A stretch of 64,000 nt of DNA from Helicobacter acinonychis (GCF_900461455.1 NZ_UGIA01000001.1:1302001-1366000), one strand, 5' to 3'; shown: positions 49,169 through 57,668, numbered from the stretch's first letter. The notes: generated by a model not told the origin, from the sequence alone. Translations and numbers: made by a program.

Positions 49169-50962
49169 ATGTGTGGGATTGTAGGTTATATAGGGAATAG
49201 TGAAAAAAAATCCATTCTTTTAGAGGGCTTGAAGGAATTAGAATACAGAGGTTATGATAGTGCTGGTTTGGCCATATTGAGCGATAATCGTTTGGAAGTG
49301 TTTAAAGCTCAAGGGAAATTAGAAAACCTTATATCAGAGCTTAAAGATAAGGAGTTTTTGAATTTTGGCGTGAGTATCGCTCACACCAGATGGGCAACGC
49401 ATGGGAAACCAAACAGCGTGAATGCCCATCCGCATTTTACAGAAAATTTAGCCTTAGTGCATAATGGGATCATTGAAAATTATGCGAGTTTGAAAAAAGG
49501 ATTAGAAAATAAAGGGCATGCGTTTTTGAGCCAAACGGACACGGAAGTCATTGCACATCTCTTAGAAGAAACGCTTAAAAGCGAGAGCGATTTATTGAAA
49601 GCCTTTGAAAAAAGCATCAGCCTTTTAGAGGGGAGTTATGCGATTTTAATGCTCCATAAAAGGGCCAAAGAGAGCTTGTTTTACGCTAAATCTTCTTCAC
49701 CTTTAATCGTGGGTAAGGGGCAAGAGGGGTTGTTTTTTGCGTCAAGTTTGAGCGTGTTAGCCCCTAAAGTGGAGCAATTTGTCATCTTAGAAGAAAACAG
49801 CGTGGGGCAAATTTCTTTAGAGAATTTTCAAGATTTAAAACACATTGAAAACATGAAAGATTACGCCTTTGACAATAAGGATTATTCTAAAGGGAATTTT
49901 AGGAATTATTTAGAAAAAGAGATTTATGAGCAGCATAGCAGTTTGTTAGAGTGTTTAGAGGGGCGTTTGGAAGCCTTGAATGTGTATTGCGAGATCGATC
50001 CTAAATTTTTAGAAAATGTGAGTGAGATCACGCTGTGTTCTTGTGGGAGTAGCTATCATGCGAGTTTGGCGAGCGTGTATTTGTTTGAAAGGTTGGCCAA
50101 AATAAGAGCGAGAGCCATTTTAGCGAGCGAATACCGCTACGCCAATTTCAAAAGCAACCCTAACGAGCTTTTTATAGCGATTTCTCAAAGCGGAGAAACC
50201 GCTGACACTTTAGAGGCTTTAAAATTAGCCAAAGCGCAAGGGCTTAAAACCATTAGTTTGTGTAACGCCCCTTTTAGCATGATGAACCGCATTAGCGATC
50301 ACACTTTGTTGATTAGAGCGGGGGTAGAAAGGAGCGTGGCATCTACTAAGGCGTTTTCTTCGCAAGTGATGCTTTTATGGCTTTTGAGCGTGTATGTGGG
50401 CAAACAACTAGGGACGATTTCTAAAGAAGAAGAAAAGATCCAAGCTAAAAACATGTTAGATAGCGTGAATGCGATGAAAATAGAGTCTAAATTGCATGAA
50501 AAAATCAAGCGCCTATCCAAACGCTACTTGCATGGGCATGGCTTTTTTTATATTGGGCGCGATGTGTTTTACCCGCTTGCTTTAGAGGGGGCGTTAAAAC
50601 TTAAAGAGATTAGTTACTTGCACGCTGAAGGGTATGCGAGTGCAGAGATGAAGCATGGGCCTATTGCGTTGGTGGATTCTAACCTTTTTACTATTGCGTT
50701 ATTGTCTAAACATTTATTGTTTGATAAAACAAAAAGCAATATTGAAGAATTGAGCGCTAGGGATTCTACGATTTGCGTGTTAAGCTCTGAAGTTTTAGAA
50801 ATCGCTGATGATTTTATCCAATTAGAAGAGAGTGAAAGCTACATGGAAGAATTTTTCCGCATGAATTTAGCGATGCAACTTTTAGCTTTAGAAATCGCTA
50901 TGCGCTTAAATCATGATGTGGATCACCCAAGAAATCTGGCTAAAAGCGTAACCGTGGAATGA
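49169..50962 (+). CDS. glmS: Glutamine-fructose-6-phosphate aminotransferase (isomerizing)
   Basis: Makes glucosamine-6-phosphate, the entry to peptidoglycan and LPS amino sugars. The 597-residue protein begins with the catalytic Cys after Met removal (MCGIVGYIG). The glutaminase domain continues with [18 protein letters not shown] and the oxyanion NGII. Two SIS isomerase domains follow: [39 protein letters not shown], and then [39 protein letters not shown]. It ends LAKSVTVE, the conserved terminus. No glmS ribozyme is seen upstream. Confidence 0.97.
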   Translation: MCGIVGYIGNSEKKSILLEGLKELEYRGYDSAGLAILSDNRLEVFKAQGKLENLISELKDKEFLNFGVSIAHTRWATHGKPNSVNAHPHFTENLALVHNGIIENYASLKKGLENKGHAFLSQTDTEVIAHLLEETLKSESDLLKAFEKSISLLEGSYAILMLHKRAKESLFYAKSSSPLIVGKGQEGLFFASSLSVLAPKVEQFVILEENSVGQISLENFQDLKHIENMKDYAFDNKDYSKGNFRNYLEKEIYEQHSSLLECLEGRLEALNVYCEIDPKFLENVSEITLCSCGSSYHASLASVYLFERLAKIRARAILASEYRYANFKSNPNELFIAISQSGETADTLEALKLAKAQGLKTISLCNAPFSMMNRISDHTLLIRAGVERSVASTKAFSSQVMLLWLLSVYVGKQLGTISKEEEKIQAKNMLDSVNAMKIESKLHEKIKRLSKRYLHGHGFFYIGRDVFYPLALEGALKLKEISYLHAEGYASAEMKHGPIALVDSNLFTIALLSKHLLFDKTKSNIEELSARDSTICVLSSEVLEIADDFIQLEESESYMEEFFRMNLAMQLLALEIAMRLNHDVDHPRNLAKSVTVE

Positions 50963-50988
50963 GCTAATAGCGATACAGGAGTAAAATA

Positions 50989-51615
50989 ATGGAAGTGATT
51001 TGTAAGCATCACACCCCTTTAGACATTGCAAGCCAAGCGATCCGCACTTGCTGGCAAAGTTTTGAATACAGCGATGATGGAGGTTGTAAGGATAAGGCAT
51101 TGATCCATAGGGTGGGGAATATCTTTAGGCATTCTTCCACTTTGGAGCATCTTTATTACAATTTTGAAATTAAGGGTTTGAGTAGGGGGGCGTTACAAGA
51201 ATTGAGCCGACACAGAATAGCGAGCTTGAGCGTGAAATCAAGCCGTTACACTTTAAGGGAATTGAAAGAAGTGGAGAGTTTTTTACCCCTTAATGAAACG
51301 AATTTAGCGAGGGCGGAAGAGTTTTTAGTTTTTGTGGATAATGAGAAAGTGAATGAAATGAGCGTTTTGGCTTTAGAAAATTTAAGGGTTTTATTGAACG
51401 AGCATAACATCAAAAACGATTTAGCCAAATACGCCATGCCTGAAAGCTATAAAACGCATTTAGCTTATAGCATTAACGCTAGGAGCTTGCAAAATTTATT
51501 GACTTTAAGAAGCAGTAATAAAGCCTTAAAAGAAATGCAAGATTTAGCGAAAGCCTTGTTTGACGCTTTGCCTTGCGAGCACCAATATTTGTTTGAGGAT
51601 TGTTTGAAGCGCTAA
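50989..51615 (+). CDS. thyX: Flavin-dependent thymidylate synthase
   Basis: ThyX methylates dUMP using FAD and methylene-tetrahydrofolate, replacing ThyA in H. pylori. The 208-residue protein has the signature ELSRHRIASLSVKSSRYT (RHRxxSxxxxSxRY), an upstream HSSTLEHLYYNFEIKG and the C-terminal YSINARSLQNLLTLRSS arginine region. It follows glmS by 26 bases. Immediately downstream the sequence changes to a fusion of foreign fragments, so a genomic join lies at its 3' side. Confidence 0.95.
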   Translation: MEVICKHHTPLDIASQAIRTCWQSFEYSDDGGCKDKALIHRVGNIFRHSSTLEHLYYNFEIKGLSRGALQELSRHRIASLSVKSSRYTLRELKEVESFLPLNETNLARAEEFLVFVDNEKVNEMSVLALENLRVLLNEHNIKNDLAKYAMPESYKTHLAYSINARSLQNLLTLRSSNKALKEMQDLAKALFDALPCEHQYLFEDCLKR

Positions 51616-51627
51616 AAGCGAGCAGCA

Positions 51628-51900
51628 ATGGAATTGACAAAGATGGAAATATCAAATTTTAGATCAATCAAAGATTTAGAAATTAAAGCCAAAGAATTTT
51701 TGCCTAACGCTAGGCTTATGGCAGCTGGGGGGCGTGAAGTGGTGTTTAAAGATAACGATAAAAAGGAAGCCAAGCTTTTTGAATACGGCATCAACGCAGT
51801 GGTGTTAGGGGACTATTTAACCACCAAAGGCAAAGCCCCTAAAAAAGATATAGAAAGACTGCTCTCTTATGGCTTGAAAATGGCGGCAAGCTGTCATTAA
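51628..51900 (+). pseudogene. Chimeric frame: ATPase N-terminus fused to the C-terminus of biotin synthase
   Basis: The first about 20 codons (MELTKMEISNFRSIKDLEIK) look like the opening strands of a RecF/OLD-type ATPase, but no Walker A follows. From about residue 24 (FLPNARLMAAGGREVVFK...INAVVLGDYLTTKGKAPKKDIERLLSYG) the sequence is the C-terminal end of BioB. The radical-SAM CxxxCxxC cluster and most of the barrel are missing, so it cannot make biotin. The frame stays open across the join. The native bioB-yihY boundary (stop overlapping ATG) is kept at its 3' end. Confidence 0.75.
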
Positions 51901-52390
51901 TGAGAGAACTTTTTAAAAGCATCAGAGGGTTTTTGTGCCTTCTTAAAATGATTTTCCCCCAGCGCTTGAAAAACGCCTTTTGGGGGTTAAGCGAGTTGTT
52001 TTACTACGCTTCAAGCTTGAGTTTTTACACGATTTTGTCCTTATCGCCCATTTTGTTGTTTGTGTTCAGTCTTTTTGTGTCTGATTACATGCAAGCGCAC
52101 AGCGGTGAAGTGGAAGCCTTGATTTTCCCTAACGCCCCCAAACTCATTGGTGCGATCAAGGATTTTTTGGAAAACTTTAAAAAAACCAATACGGCATTAG
52201 GCACTCTTGAAGCGGTGTCTATTGTGGTGGCGTTGGTGTTGTTTTGTGAAAATTACCGATCCATTGCATCCAAGATTTTTGATGCAAAGCCTAGGGATTA
52301 TGCGCGTTGCAGAGGTAAAGAAATCTTTTTGTTTTGGGGGTTTGGCACGACTTTAGTGTTTTTATTCGCTTTGCCTTTGGTGGTGGTTAG
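51900..52390 (+). pseudogene. YihY/BrkB-family membrane protein gene, 3'-truncated (HP1407-like)
   Basis: Starts ATG overlapping the bioB stop and encodes YihY features: FYYASSLSFYTILSLSPILLFVFSLF (first membrane helix, conserved in the family), GTLEAVSIVVALVLFCENYRSIASKIFDA and the helix IFLFWGFGTTLVFLFALPLVVV. At about 52390 the reading passes into the reverse complement of the neighbouring endonuclease gene and stops soon after. The last half of the usual 290-residue protein is absent, so it is probably non-functional. Confidence 0.75.
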
Positions 52391-53030
52391 AAAATTCTTT
52401 TTTATGCTCATAAGCTTTTCTAATGTAAGGGGCAAACCCAAAGGGGTTTTCTAAATTTTTCAAGGCGTTTTTCAAACTTTCTTCATCTTTATCTAAATTA
52501 TCAAAATACTTGAGTAAAACTTCTCTGGTTTCATGACTCAAAATATCTGATCCTTTAAAAAAAGCAATGTCTGCATTAGCGACTCCATACACATAAATTG
52601 CATTAGGTTTAGGCAAGTTTGAATTCCACATGGGGCGAGAAGTTTGAAGATTTTTTTCACCCTTATCGTTTTTAGAGAACTTTATTTCAATTCCTACCAA
52701 ATAATTAGGGGTAAAAACCAAAAAATCAGGGTAATTTTGTGATCCAAAAGGTTGGTATAAAAAATGGTCTGTAAGGTTTGAAAAAGGGTTTTTAAGGGTA
52801 TGGGGGTGATTTTTTTCTAAAACTTGCTTTTTGAGTTGGTTAAAAGTGGCTTTGATTTCCTTGCTAGGCTTTTCTTCAATATGGCTTAATTCTTCGATTA
52901 AATCGCCATTGATTTCGCTAAAGTGTTTTTTTAATTCATTCCTGAATTTGTTTTCAAATTGCTCCCCTGTGTGAGAACTTGCAAAAAATTTTCTTTTATT
53001 GGTAATTTCTTGAAACACTTTTTCAAGCAT
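52362..53030 (-). CDS. Type II restriction endonuclease (PD-(D/E)xK)
   Basis: A 222-residue protein with the motif SQNYPDFLVFTPNYLVGIEIKFSKN (near residues 120-145): PD, then E-x-K in strand order, the nuclease active site. It overlaps the methyltransferase gene by eight bases (the TGA of M lies just inside the ATG of R), the usual order for a type II system. The last residues (about SNHHQRQSE) are coded by yihY sequence read backwards, which suggests that the original stop was lost at the insertion point. Recognition sequence unknown to me. Confidence 0.7.
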   Translation of the reverse strand: MLEKVFQEITNKRKFFASSHTGEQFENKFRNELKKHFSEINGDLIEELSHIEEKPSKEIKATFNQLKKQVLEKNHPHTLKNPFSNLTDHFLYQPFGSQNYPDFLVFTPNYLVGIEIKFSKNDKGEKNLQTSRPMWNSNLPKPNAIYVYGVANADIAFFKGSDILSHETREVLLKYFDNLDKDEESLKNALKNLENPFGFAPYIRKAYEHKKEFSNHHQRQSE

Positions 53031-53919
53031 GCATTTCCTTTAATTTGCAATATTCTTCCACAAAATCATAAGCAGAAAACCCCAAAACTTGCGTGTTTTT
53101 ATGAGCGAGTTTGTTGAAATCAACCTGATTGATAATGGCTAAAGCCTCTTTGGAGTGGGCTTTAATGAAAAAGTATTGTCGGTTTTTGATAAGCAATTTT
53201 GCATTGGTGATCTTTTCGTTGTAGTCATAAAAGCCTTGTCTCACCACCGCAAAATCCCATTGGTATTTTTCTTTATTGAAATATTTAAGGGTGTGTGGCG
53301 TGTTATTATGAATATAAGTGATAAAATCATCATGGCGGATTTTGGGGGGTGCAATGATTCGTTCATCTTTAAGATTTAAAGCGATATTTTTATGCATATA
53401 GATTTGAAAAACGCATTTCACATCATAGGGGCGTTCATTAAAAAGAAAAGCGTTTTTTTCTAAAGGGGTGTTTAAAACCAATTTTGCACGCTTATCAATA
53501 TGTTTTTGAATGGAATAGCGTTTGAACAAATTGGGCAAAATAAACGCCACGATAGGCGCTTCGCTTAAAGATTTGTTTAAAAAATCTAGGGCTAATTTCC
53601 CTCTATGCCCAAAAGGAGGGTTGCCAATAACAACACGCTTTTTGTTAAACCCAATCAACTCCAACAAATAATCTTTCTTTTGAATGCCTTGAGCGCTTGG
53701 GGCAATATCAAGGGCGAGGCAATTTTTAATCCCTAATTCTTTTAATGCATGAACAAAGCTCCCACTCCCTGCACTTGGCTCTAAAAAATGGAATGCACTT
53801 AAATCTAGCCCTAAACTTTGGGCGATGAGATCTTTTAATGAATCCAAACAAAATCGCACGATTTTGGGGTGGGTGTAAAAAGCGTCTAAATTCTTTTGTA
53901 AGATAGCATCACTAACCAT
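53023..53919 (-). CDS. Type II DNA adenine methyltransferase
   Basis: 298 residues. AdoMet motif I is HFLEPSAGSGSFVHALKE (near residue 45) and the catalytic motif IV is RVVIGNPPFGHRGKLALDF (near 95), an N6-adenine (or N4-cytosine) NPPF type, followed by APIVAFILPNLFKRYS. Being smaller than type I or type III enzymes and paired with an overlapping nuclease gene, it is the protective partner. Downstream of a small gene and fbp on the same strand, with 14 bases between. Confidence 0.8.
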   Translation of the reverse strand: MVSDAILQKNLDAFYTHPKIVRFCLDSLKDLIAQSLGLDLSAFHFLEPSAGSGSFVHALKELGIKNCLALDIAPSAQGIQKKDYLLELIGFNKKRVVIGNPPFGHRGKLALDFLNKSLSEAPIVAFILPNLFKRYSIQKHIDKRAKLVLNTPLEKNAFLFNERPYDVKCVFQIYMHKNIALNLKDERIIAPPKIRHDDFITYIHNNTPHTLKYFNKEKYQWDFAVVRQGFYDYNEKITNAKLLIKNRQYFFIKAHSKEALAIINQVDFNKLAHKNTQVLGFSAYDFVEEYCKLKEMHA

Positions 53920-53933
53920 TTTTGATCCAGCTT

Positions 53934-54140
53934 TTAATTGAAATCAAACCCACCCGCTTCGCCTAAACTCATGCTTTCATAAGCGGCGTTCACATAGCTT
54001 TTGCGAATCTCACAATTTAAAACCTGCTCGCACTTCAAGCAACTTACTACTTGCTTTTCTTCTTGGCATGCTTGCAATTTCAAAAGAGCGTCATTGAAAC
54101 GCTCTTCATAGGCTAATTTTTTAGCGTTATTTTGCATCAT
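53934..54140 (-). CDS. Small cysteine-containing protein of unknown function (HP1384-like)
   Basis: 68 residues: NNAKKLAYEERFNDALLKLQACQEEKQVVSCLKCEQVLNCEIRKSYVNAAYESMSLGEAGGFDFN. Four cysteines (CxxxxxxxxxCxxC...C pattern, with SCLKCEQVLNC) suggest a small metal site. It overlaps the fbp stop by four bases, so it is probably co-translated with fbp. No family recognised. Confidence 0.7.
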   Translation of the reverse strand: MMQNNAKKLAYEERFNDALLKLQACQEEKQVVSCLKCEQVLNCEIRKSYVNAAYESMSLGEAGGFDFN

Positions 54141-55009
54141 TCCCCCTTTAGATATTTTTCTAAAATTTGAGCTTCGTGCTGGCTAGTCAAATAGCATTCG
54201 CTTTTTTCATGGTAACTTTCTACGCCCTGATCCAACAAACGCTTTTTAACCCCCTTATCAAAATAAAACGCTTCCCCCTTAGCTTTTTCAATGATCAAGG
54301 CTAAAGGAAAGACTTCAAAAAGCTTTCGTAATTTCTTTTGCGGATAAGAAAACACCCCACCCTTTTTGATGAGCACATGATGGACATCAGCCACCATAGA
54401 TCCTGAATACCGCAAGCGGTAATTTTCTGTAAAAAATCCCTCTAAAGCCTTTTTCAAGCCCATAGAAAAATCCTTTTGATTGCCCCCACTAGCGACGATT
54501 TTACCCTTATTTTCTAAAGCGATGGTTTCTATAAAATGAAACTTGTTTTGATAGAAAGCGTAACGATAAACTTGATCTAAAGCCACCACTAATTCAATCT
54601 TATGCCCAAAAACCACATAAAGGCTTGCGGCTAAATTGTGAGCCTTATAATCCTTTTCATAAATCCCTATAATCGTGCCTACTAAGAAATTCGCCTCCAT
54701 GACTGAACTCCCATCTAGTGGGTCATAAGCGATCAAATACGAGCCGTTTTCTTTAGTAACAGGTTTTTCTTTTTCTTCGCTAAAAACGCTTTTCACATTC
54801 TCTAAACTTAAAAAATTTTCTTCTAAAAATTTGTCTAGAGCTAAATCCGCTTTAATAGGCGTATCTCCGCTGCTATTTTCTAACTTGGTGTGGCTCCCTG
54901 CATCTGGTTTTTCTAAAATCTCTTGAGCTTTTTTAACTCCTTTTTCTAAAAGACTGATAACCTCTATAACAATGTTTGCATGCACGCCTTTAAAATGTTT
55001 GTAATCCAT
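54137..55009 (-). CDS. fbp: Fructose-1,6-bisphosphatase (class I)
   Basis: The gluconeogenic phosphatase (290 residues; shorter than the E. coli 332). Key parts: GDTPIKADLALDKFLEENF, metal-ligand SVFSEEKEKPV, LIAYDPLDGSSVMEANFLVGTI (the DPLDGSS metal signature) and LRYSGSMVADVHHVLIKKGGVFSYP. The C-terminal region ends KYLKGE. Transcribed away from rpe with about 70 bases between, which holds TATTTTACTT-like elements. Confidence 0.93.
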   Translation of the reverse strand: MDYKHFKGVHANIVIEVISLLEKGVKKAQEILEKPDAGSHTKLENSSGDTPIKADLALDKFLEENFLSLENVKSVFSEEKEKPVTKENGSYLIAYDPLDGSSVMEANFLVGTIIGIYEKDYKAHNLAASLYVVFGHKIELVVALDQVYRYAFYQNKFHFIETIALENKGKIVASGGNQKDFSMGLKKALEGFFTENYRLRYSGSMVADVHHVLIKKGGVFSYPQKKLRKLFEVFPLALIIEKAKGEAFYFDKGVKKRLLDQGVESYHEKSECYLTSQHEAQILEKYLKGE

Positions 55010-55080
55010 GAAAAACCCTTTTATGATTTGATTAAAGATGCTAATATTTTACTTGAAAACATTGAAAATAGGGAAGTATT

Positions 55081-55734
55081 TTGAAAGTAGCCCCAAGCCT
55101 TTTGAGCGCTGATTTTATGCATTTAGCCAAAGAGTTAGAGAGTGTGAGTAGTGCTGATTTTTTGCATGTGGATGTGATGGATGGGCATTATGTGCCTAAT
55201 TTAACGATGGGTCCTGTGATTTTAGAAAATGTTACCCGAATGAGCAAAGTGCCTTTAGATGTGCATTTAATGGTAGAAAATGCGAGCTTTTTTGTAGAGT
55301 TATTCGCCCCTTTAAAGCCAGAAATCATCAGCATTCATGCAGAAAATGAAAAACACCCCCACAGAGTGTTGCAACTCATTAAAAGTTTAGGCATCACGCC
55401 AGGAATTGTCTTAAACCCTCACACGCATGAAGAAAGCGTTAAATACTTGCTAGAAAGCGTGGGATTAGTGCTTTTAATGAGCGTGAATCCGGGCTTTGGC
55501 GGACAGAAGTTTTTAGATTTAGTGCTAGAAAAATGCTTGAAAGTCAAAGAGTTGATCAAGCGCTACAACCCTAGCTGTCTTTTAGAAGTGGATGGGGGCG
55601 TGAATGATCAAAATATCTTTGAACTCCAACAAGCGGATGTGGACATTGTGGTTTCAGGGAGTTATATTTTTAAATCTAAAGATCGTAAGCTAGCTATTGA
55701 AGGCTTACAGAATGCCAATAAATCTCTTGCATAA
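55081..55734 (+). CDS. rpe: Ribulose-phosphate 3-epimerase
   Basis: The pentose-phosphate epimerase, 217 residues, TIM barrel. Visible: KVAPSLLSADFMHL, the metal-binding FLHVDVMDGHYVPNLTMGP, PLDVHLMVENAS, ISIHAENE, GIVLNPHTH, LLMSVNPGFGGQKFL and the phosphate-binding LEVDGGVNDQNI with DIVVSGSYIFKS. The start is TTG at 55081 with AGGGAAG upstream; no ATG fits before the first strand. Overlaps the next gene by 23 bases. Confidence 0.95.
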   Translation: MKVAPSLLSADFMHLAKELESVSSADFLHVDVMDGHYVPNLTMGPVILENVTRMSKVPLDVHLMVENASFFVELFAPLKPEIISIHAENEKHPHRVLQLIKSLGITPGIVLNPHTHEESVKYLLESVGLVLLMSVNPGFGGQKFLDLVLEKCLKVKELIKRYNPSCLLEVDGGVNDQNIFELQQADVDIVVSGSYIFKSKDRKLAIEGLQNANKSLA

Positions 55735-56575
55735 AGATATTCAAGCCCTAATCGCTCGCTTAAAAAACCAGGATTTAAGCTTGGGTATGCTAGAAAAATC
55801 GCTCTCTCGCCTTATCTATGATGAAATCAATTTGGAGTATTTAAAAGCGTGCGGGCTTAATTTCATAGAAACGAACGAAAATTTAATCACGCTCAAAAAC
55901 CTTAAAACCCCCCTTAAAGATGAAGTTTTTTCCTTTATTGATTTAGAGACCACCGGATCTTGCCCCCTAAAGCATGAGATTTTAGAAATTGGGGCCGTGC
56001 AAGTGAGCGGTGGGAAAATTATTAATCGTTTTGAAACCCTTGTGAAAGTCAAAAGCGTACCCGATTATATTTCTGATCTTACAGGCATCGCTTATGAAGA
56101 CACCCTAAACGCCCCAAGCGTGCATGAAGCCTTGCAAGAATTGCGGCTTTTTTTGGGTAATAGCGTGTTTGTGGCCCATAACGCTAATTTTGATTATAAT
56201 TTTTTAGGGCGTTATTTTGTAGAAAAACTGCATTGCCCTTTATTGAATTTAAAGCTTTGCACTTTGGATTTATCCAGGCGCGCGATTTTATCCATGCGCT
56301 ATTCTTTGAGCTTTTTAAAAGAGCTTTTAGGGTTTGGTATAGAGGTCAGCCATAGAGCCTATGCGGACGCTTTAGCGAGCTACAAGCTCTTTGAAATATG
56401 CCTATTAAACTTGCCTAATTATGTCAAAACCACGATAGATTTGATTGATTTTTCCAAATGCGCTAACACTCTAATCAAAAGATCTCCAAGAGCCAGACAC
56501 CAAGAGATCCCATCGCCATTCCCTCTTTTTGAGAGAACAAAAGGTTTGTTAAATATCATAAAAGCAACCAGTTAA
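55712..56575 (+). CDS. DnaQ-like 3'-5' exonuclease (epsilon-type)
   Basis: 287 residues from the ATG at 55712 (inside the end of rpe; a TTG five codons earlier is also open). The exonuclease domain starts near residue 70: FIDLETTGSCPLKHEILEIGAVQ (Exo I, D-x-E), VFVAHNANFDYNFL (Exo II), and SHRAYADALASYKLF (Exo III, H...D). The N-terminal 65 residues (PINLLHKDIQALIARLKNQDLSLGMLEKSL) are a helical extension. The family includes the proofreading epsilon subunit of Pol III, and HP1387 is annotated so; UvrC/DinG-associated homologues exist. Exact partner not visible. Confidence 0.85.
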   Translation: MPINLLHKDIQALIARLKNQDLSLGMLEKSLSRLIYDEINLEYLKACGLNFIETNENLITLKNLKTPLKDEVFSFIDLETTGSCPLKHEILEIGAVQVSGGKIINRFETLVKVKSVPDYISDLTGIAYEDTLNAPSVHEALQELRLFLGNSVFVAHNANFDYNFLGRYFVEKLHCPLLNLKLCTLDLSRRAILSMRYSLSFLKELLGFGIEVSHRAYADALASYKLFEICLLNLPNYVKTTIDLIDFSKCANTLIKRSPRARHQEIPSPFPLFERTKGLLNIIKATS

Positions 56576-56712
56576 ACAAAAGCCGTTTAATGGGGTTTGA
56601 CTAGGGCTAGGATTTTTATTGTTTTTAGTTGTAAAACCTATTGAGATTATCGCTTGTTTGCTTTAAAACGACTTGTTTTTAGCGTTTGATTGAATAGAAA
56701 CTTTAAGGGTTG

Positions 56713-56718
56713 TAGGAT
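56713..56718 (+). promoter_or_regulatory. Possible -10 of the second aapA-type locus
   Basis: TTGTAGGAT ends about ten bases before a small hairpin (CCCTATA 56728-56734 with TATGGGG 56742-56748). The spacing imitates that of the locus at 32.2 kb. Confidence 0.35.
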
Positions 56719-56734
56719 TTCATCACGCCCTATA

Positions 56735-56803
56735 GTTGCAATATGGGGCAAACCGATATTTTAAGGAGCATGTTATACCAAAGCCACATAACAAACGCTC
56801 TTG
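56735..56803 (-). ncRNA. Possible IsoA-type antisense RNA at the second aapA locus
   Basis: A minus-strand TACAAT (plus ATTGTA 56810-56815, in the codons for LYF) would start an antisense RNA near 56803. It would cross the toxin's ribosome site and end at the hairpin around 56728-56748. Same geometry as at 32.2 kb; here the sense peptide is already dead. Prediction only. Confidence 0.35.
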
Positions 56804-56868
56804 GAAAGAATTGTACTTTGAGTTTGCTTTTTTTGGAGCTTAAAGGAGTCGTTTCTGTGAAACGCTGA
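56775..56868 (+). pseudogene. AapA-family toxin peptide, decayed (ATA for ATG, one-base insertion)
   Basis: A strong ribosome site AAGGAG (56763-56768) stands six bases before ATA CCA AAG CCA, where AapA peptides would have ATG. The frame reads PKPHNKRSWKELYFEFAFFG, strikingly like AapA3 as I recall it (KRSWKTLYFEFAFLG). A base too many near 56838 (GGAGCTTAAAGG) then causes an immediate TAA. Removing it continues LKGVVSVKR and a TGA at 56868, the basic tail of the family. The 94-base span is one base more than 31 codons. The gene is therefore doubly disabled, while its control elements and terminator still look intact. Confidence 0.65.
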
Positions 56869-56881
56869 GCTCAAGAGTGTT

Positions 56882-56914
56882 CCCTTAAGCTTTCAAGCTT
56901 AGGGGTTTCCTTTT
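56882..56914 (+). terminator. Terminator of the second aapA-type locus
   Basis: CCCTTAAGC (56882-56890) pairs with GCTTAGGGG (56897-56905) and is followed by TTTCCTTTT. Confidence 0.65.
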
Positions 56915-56968
56915 CAAGTGGGTTTGTCTTTGATGGGGCGTTATGTTTGTTCTTTTTGCATAAGAATT

Positions 56969-57310
56969 TTAATAAGCATTGTCTTGCCAAGAGAGTTCCA
57001 TTTCAAACTCTTTGCTCATTAACTCATATACACACTCTTTTAGATTTCTATAGTTATTGGCGCTAAAGTGTTTTTGACAGAAAGAAGTTCCACCAAAATA
57101 TTCAAAATCATATTCTTTCATAGTATCTATAAGGTAAGTTCGTCTGTATTGGGGAGAATTGAATGTTTTTTAATCTTGTTGGATAAAAGTGTAGCGTGTG
57201 CATTCTCTTTGATAAGGCGGTAGCATAAAGGGTATTTTGATTTAAAATTCCATCATAGATATTAGAGTAACCTCTTATTTGATCGCCTTTTTCGTTGTTT
57301 TTGTATGAAA
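56969..57310 (-). pseudogene. Degraded 3' end of an unidentified protein gene
   Basis: Two frames in series look protein-coding on the minus strand. The upstream one reads QIRGYSNIYDGILNQNTLYATALSKRMHTLHFYPTRLKNIQ. After a frameshift near 57175 it continues FNSPQYRRTYLIDTMKEYDFEYFGGTSFCQKHF, then SANNYRNLKECVYELM...ELSWQDNAY and a stop at 56969-56971. No start codon or N-terminal domain is left. I do not recognise the family; restriction-system debris is plausible in this neighbourhood. Confidence 0.45.
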
Positions 57311-57353
57311 TTTATTTTCTTAAAAGATATGGGATATGGGTTATTTGCAACAC

Positions 57354-57650
57354 CTACCCCACAATATCCAACAAACGCTCTTCATGCCATAACTCAATCT
57401 CTTCTTCTTCTAGACCAAACGCCTTAGCTCTTTGGCTATTTTGATAGCGGTTTTTAGAGCCTTCTTTATGATCTTTATCGCTAATGGCTTGCATGTTTTC
57501 TAACGCCCTTGTTTCTTGGGCTAATTCAAGCTTACTTTGAAAGCTTTGTGCTAAATCTAGCATATCACTTCTTGCACCCTGTTGGATAGCAGAATTTAAA
57601 GGAGCGTTCTGGTTGATATAAGTTACATTGCCTAAAGCGGAAACACCCAT
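57354..57650 (-). CDS. Conserved small protein of unknown function (HP1391-like position)
   Basis: 98 residues: MGVSALGNVTYINQNAPLNSAIQQGARSDM..., then a helical stretch DLAQSFQSKLELAQETRALENMQAI and an acidic end FGLEEEEIELWHEERLLDIVG. No signal peptide or known domain. A good ribosome site (AAGGAGG) precedes the ATG by six bases. It follows the rqcH stop by about 18 bases on the same strand, so it is probably the last gene of the nadK-recN-rqcH run. Confidence 0.75.
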   Translation of the reverse strand: MGVSALGNVTYINQNAPLNSAIQQGARSDMLDLAQSFQSKLELAQETRALENMQAISDKDHKEGSKNRYQNSQRAKAFGLEEEEIELWHEERLLDIVG

Positions 57651-57668
57651 GCTAACCTCCTTGAATGT

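Noticed and set aside
52362-52454. Last 20 codons of the yihY frame (ending VRGKPKGVF)
   Set aside because: This is the reverse complement of the endonuclease gene, not native yihY coding sequence.
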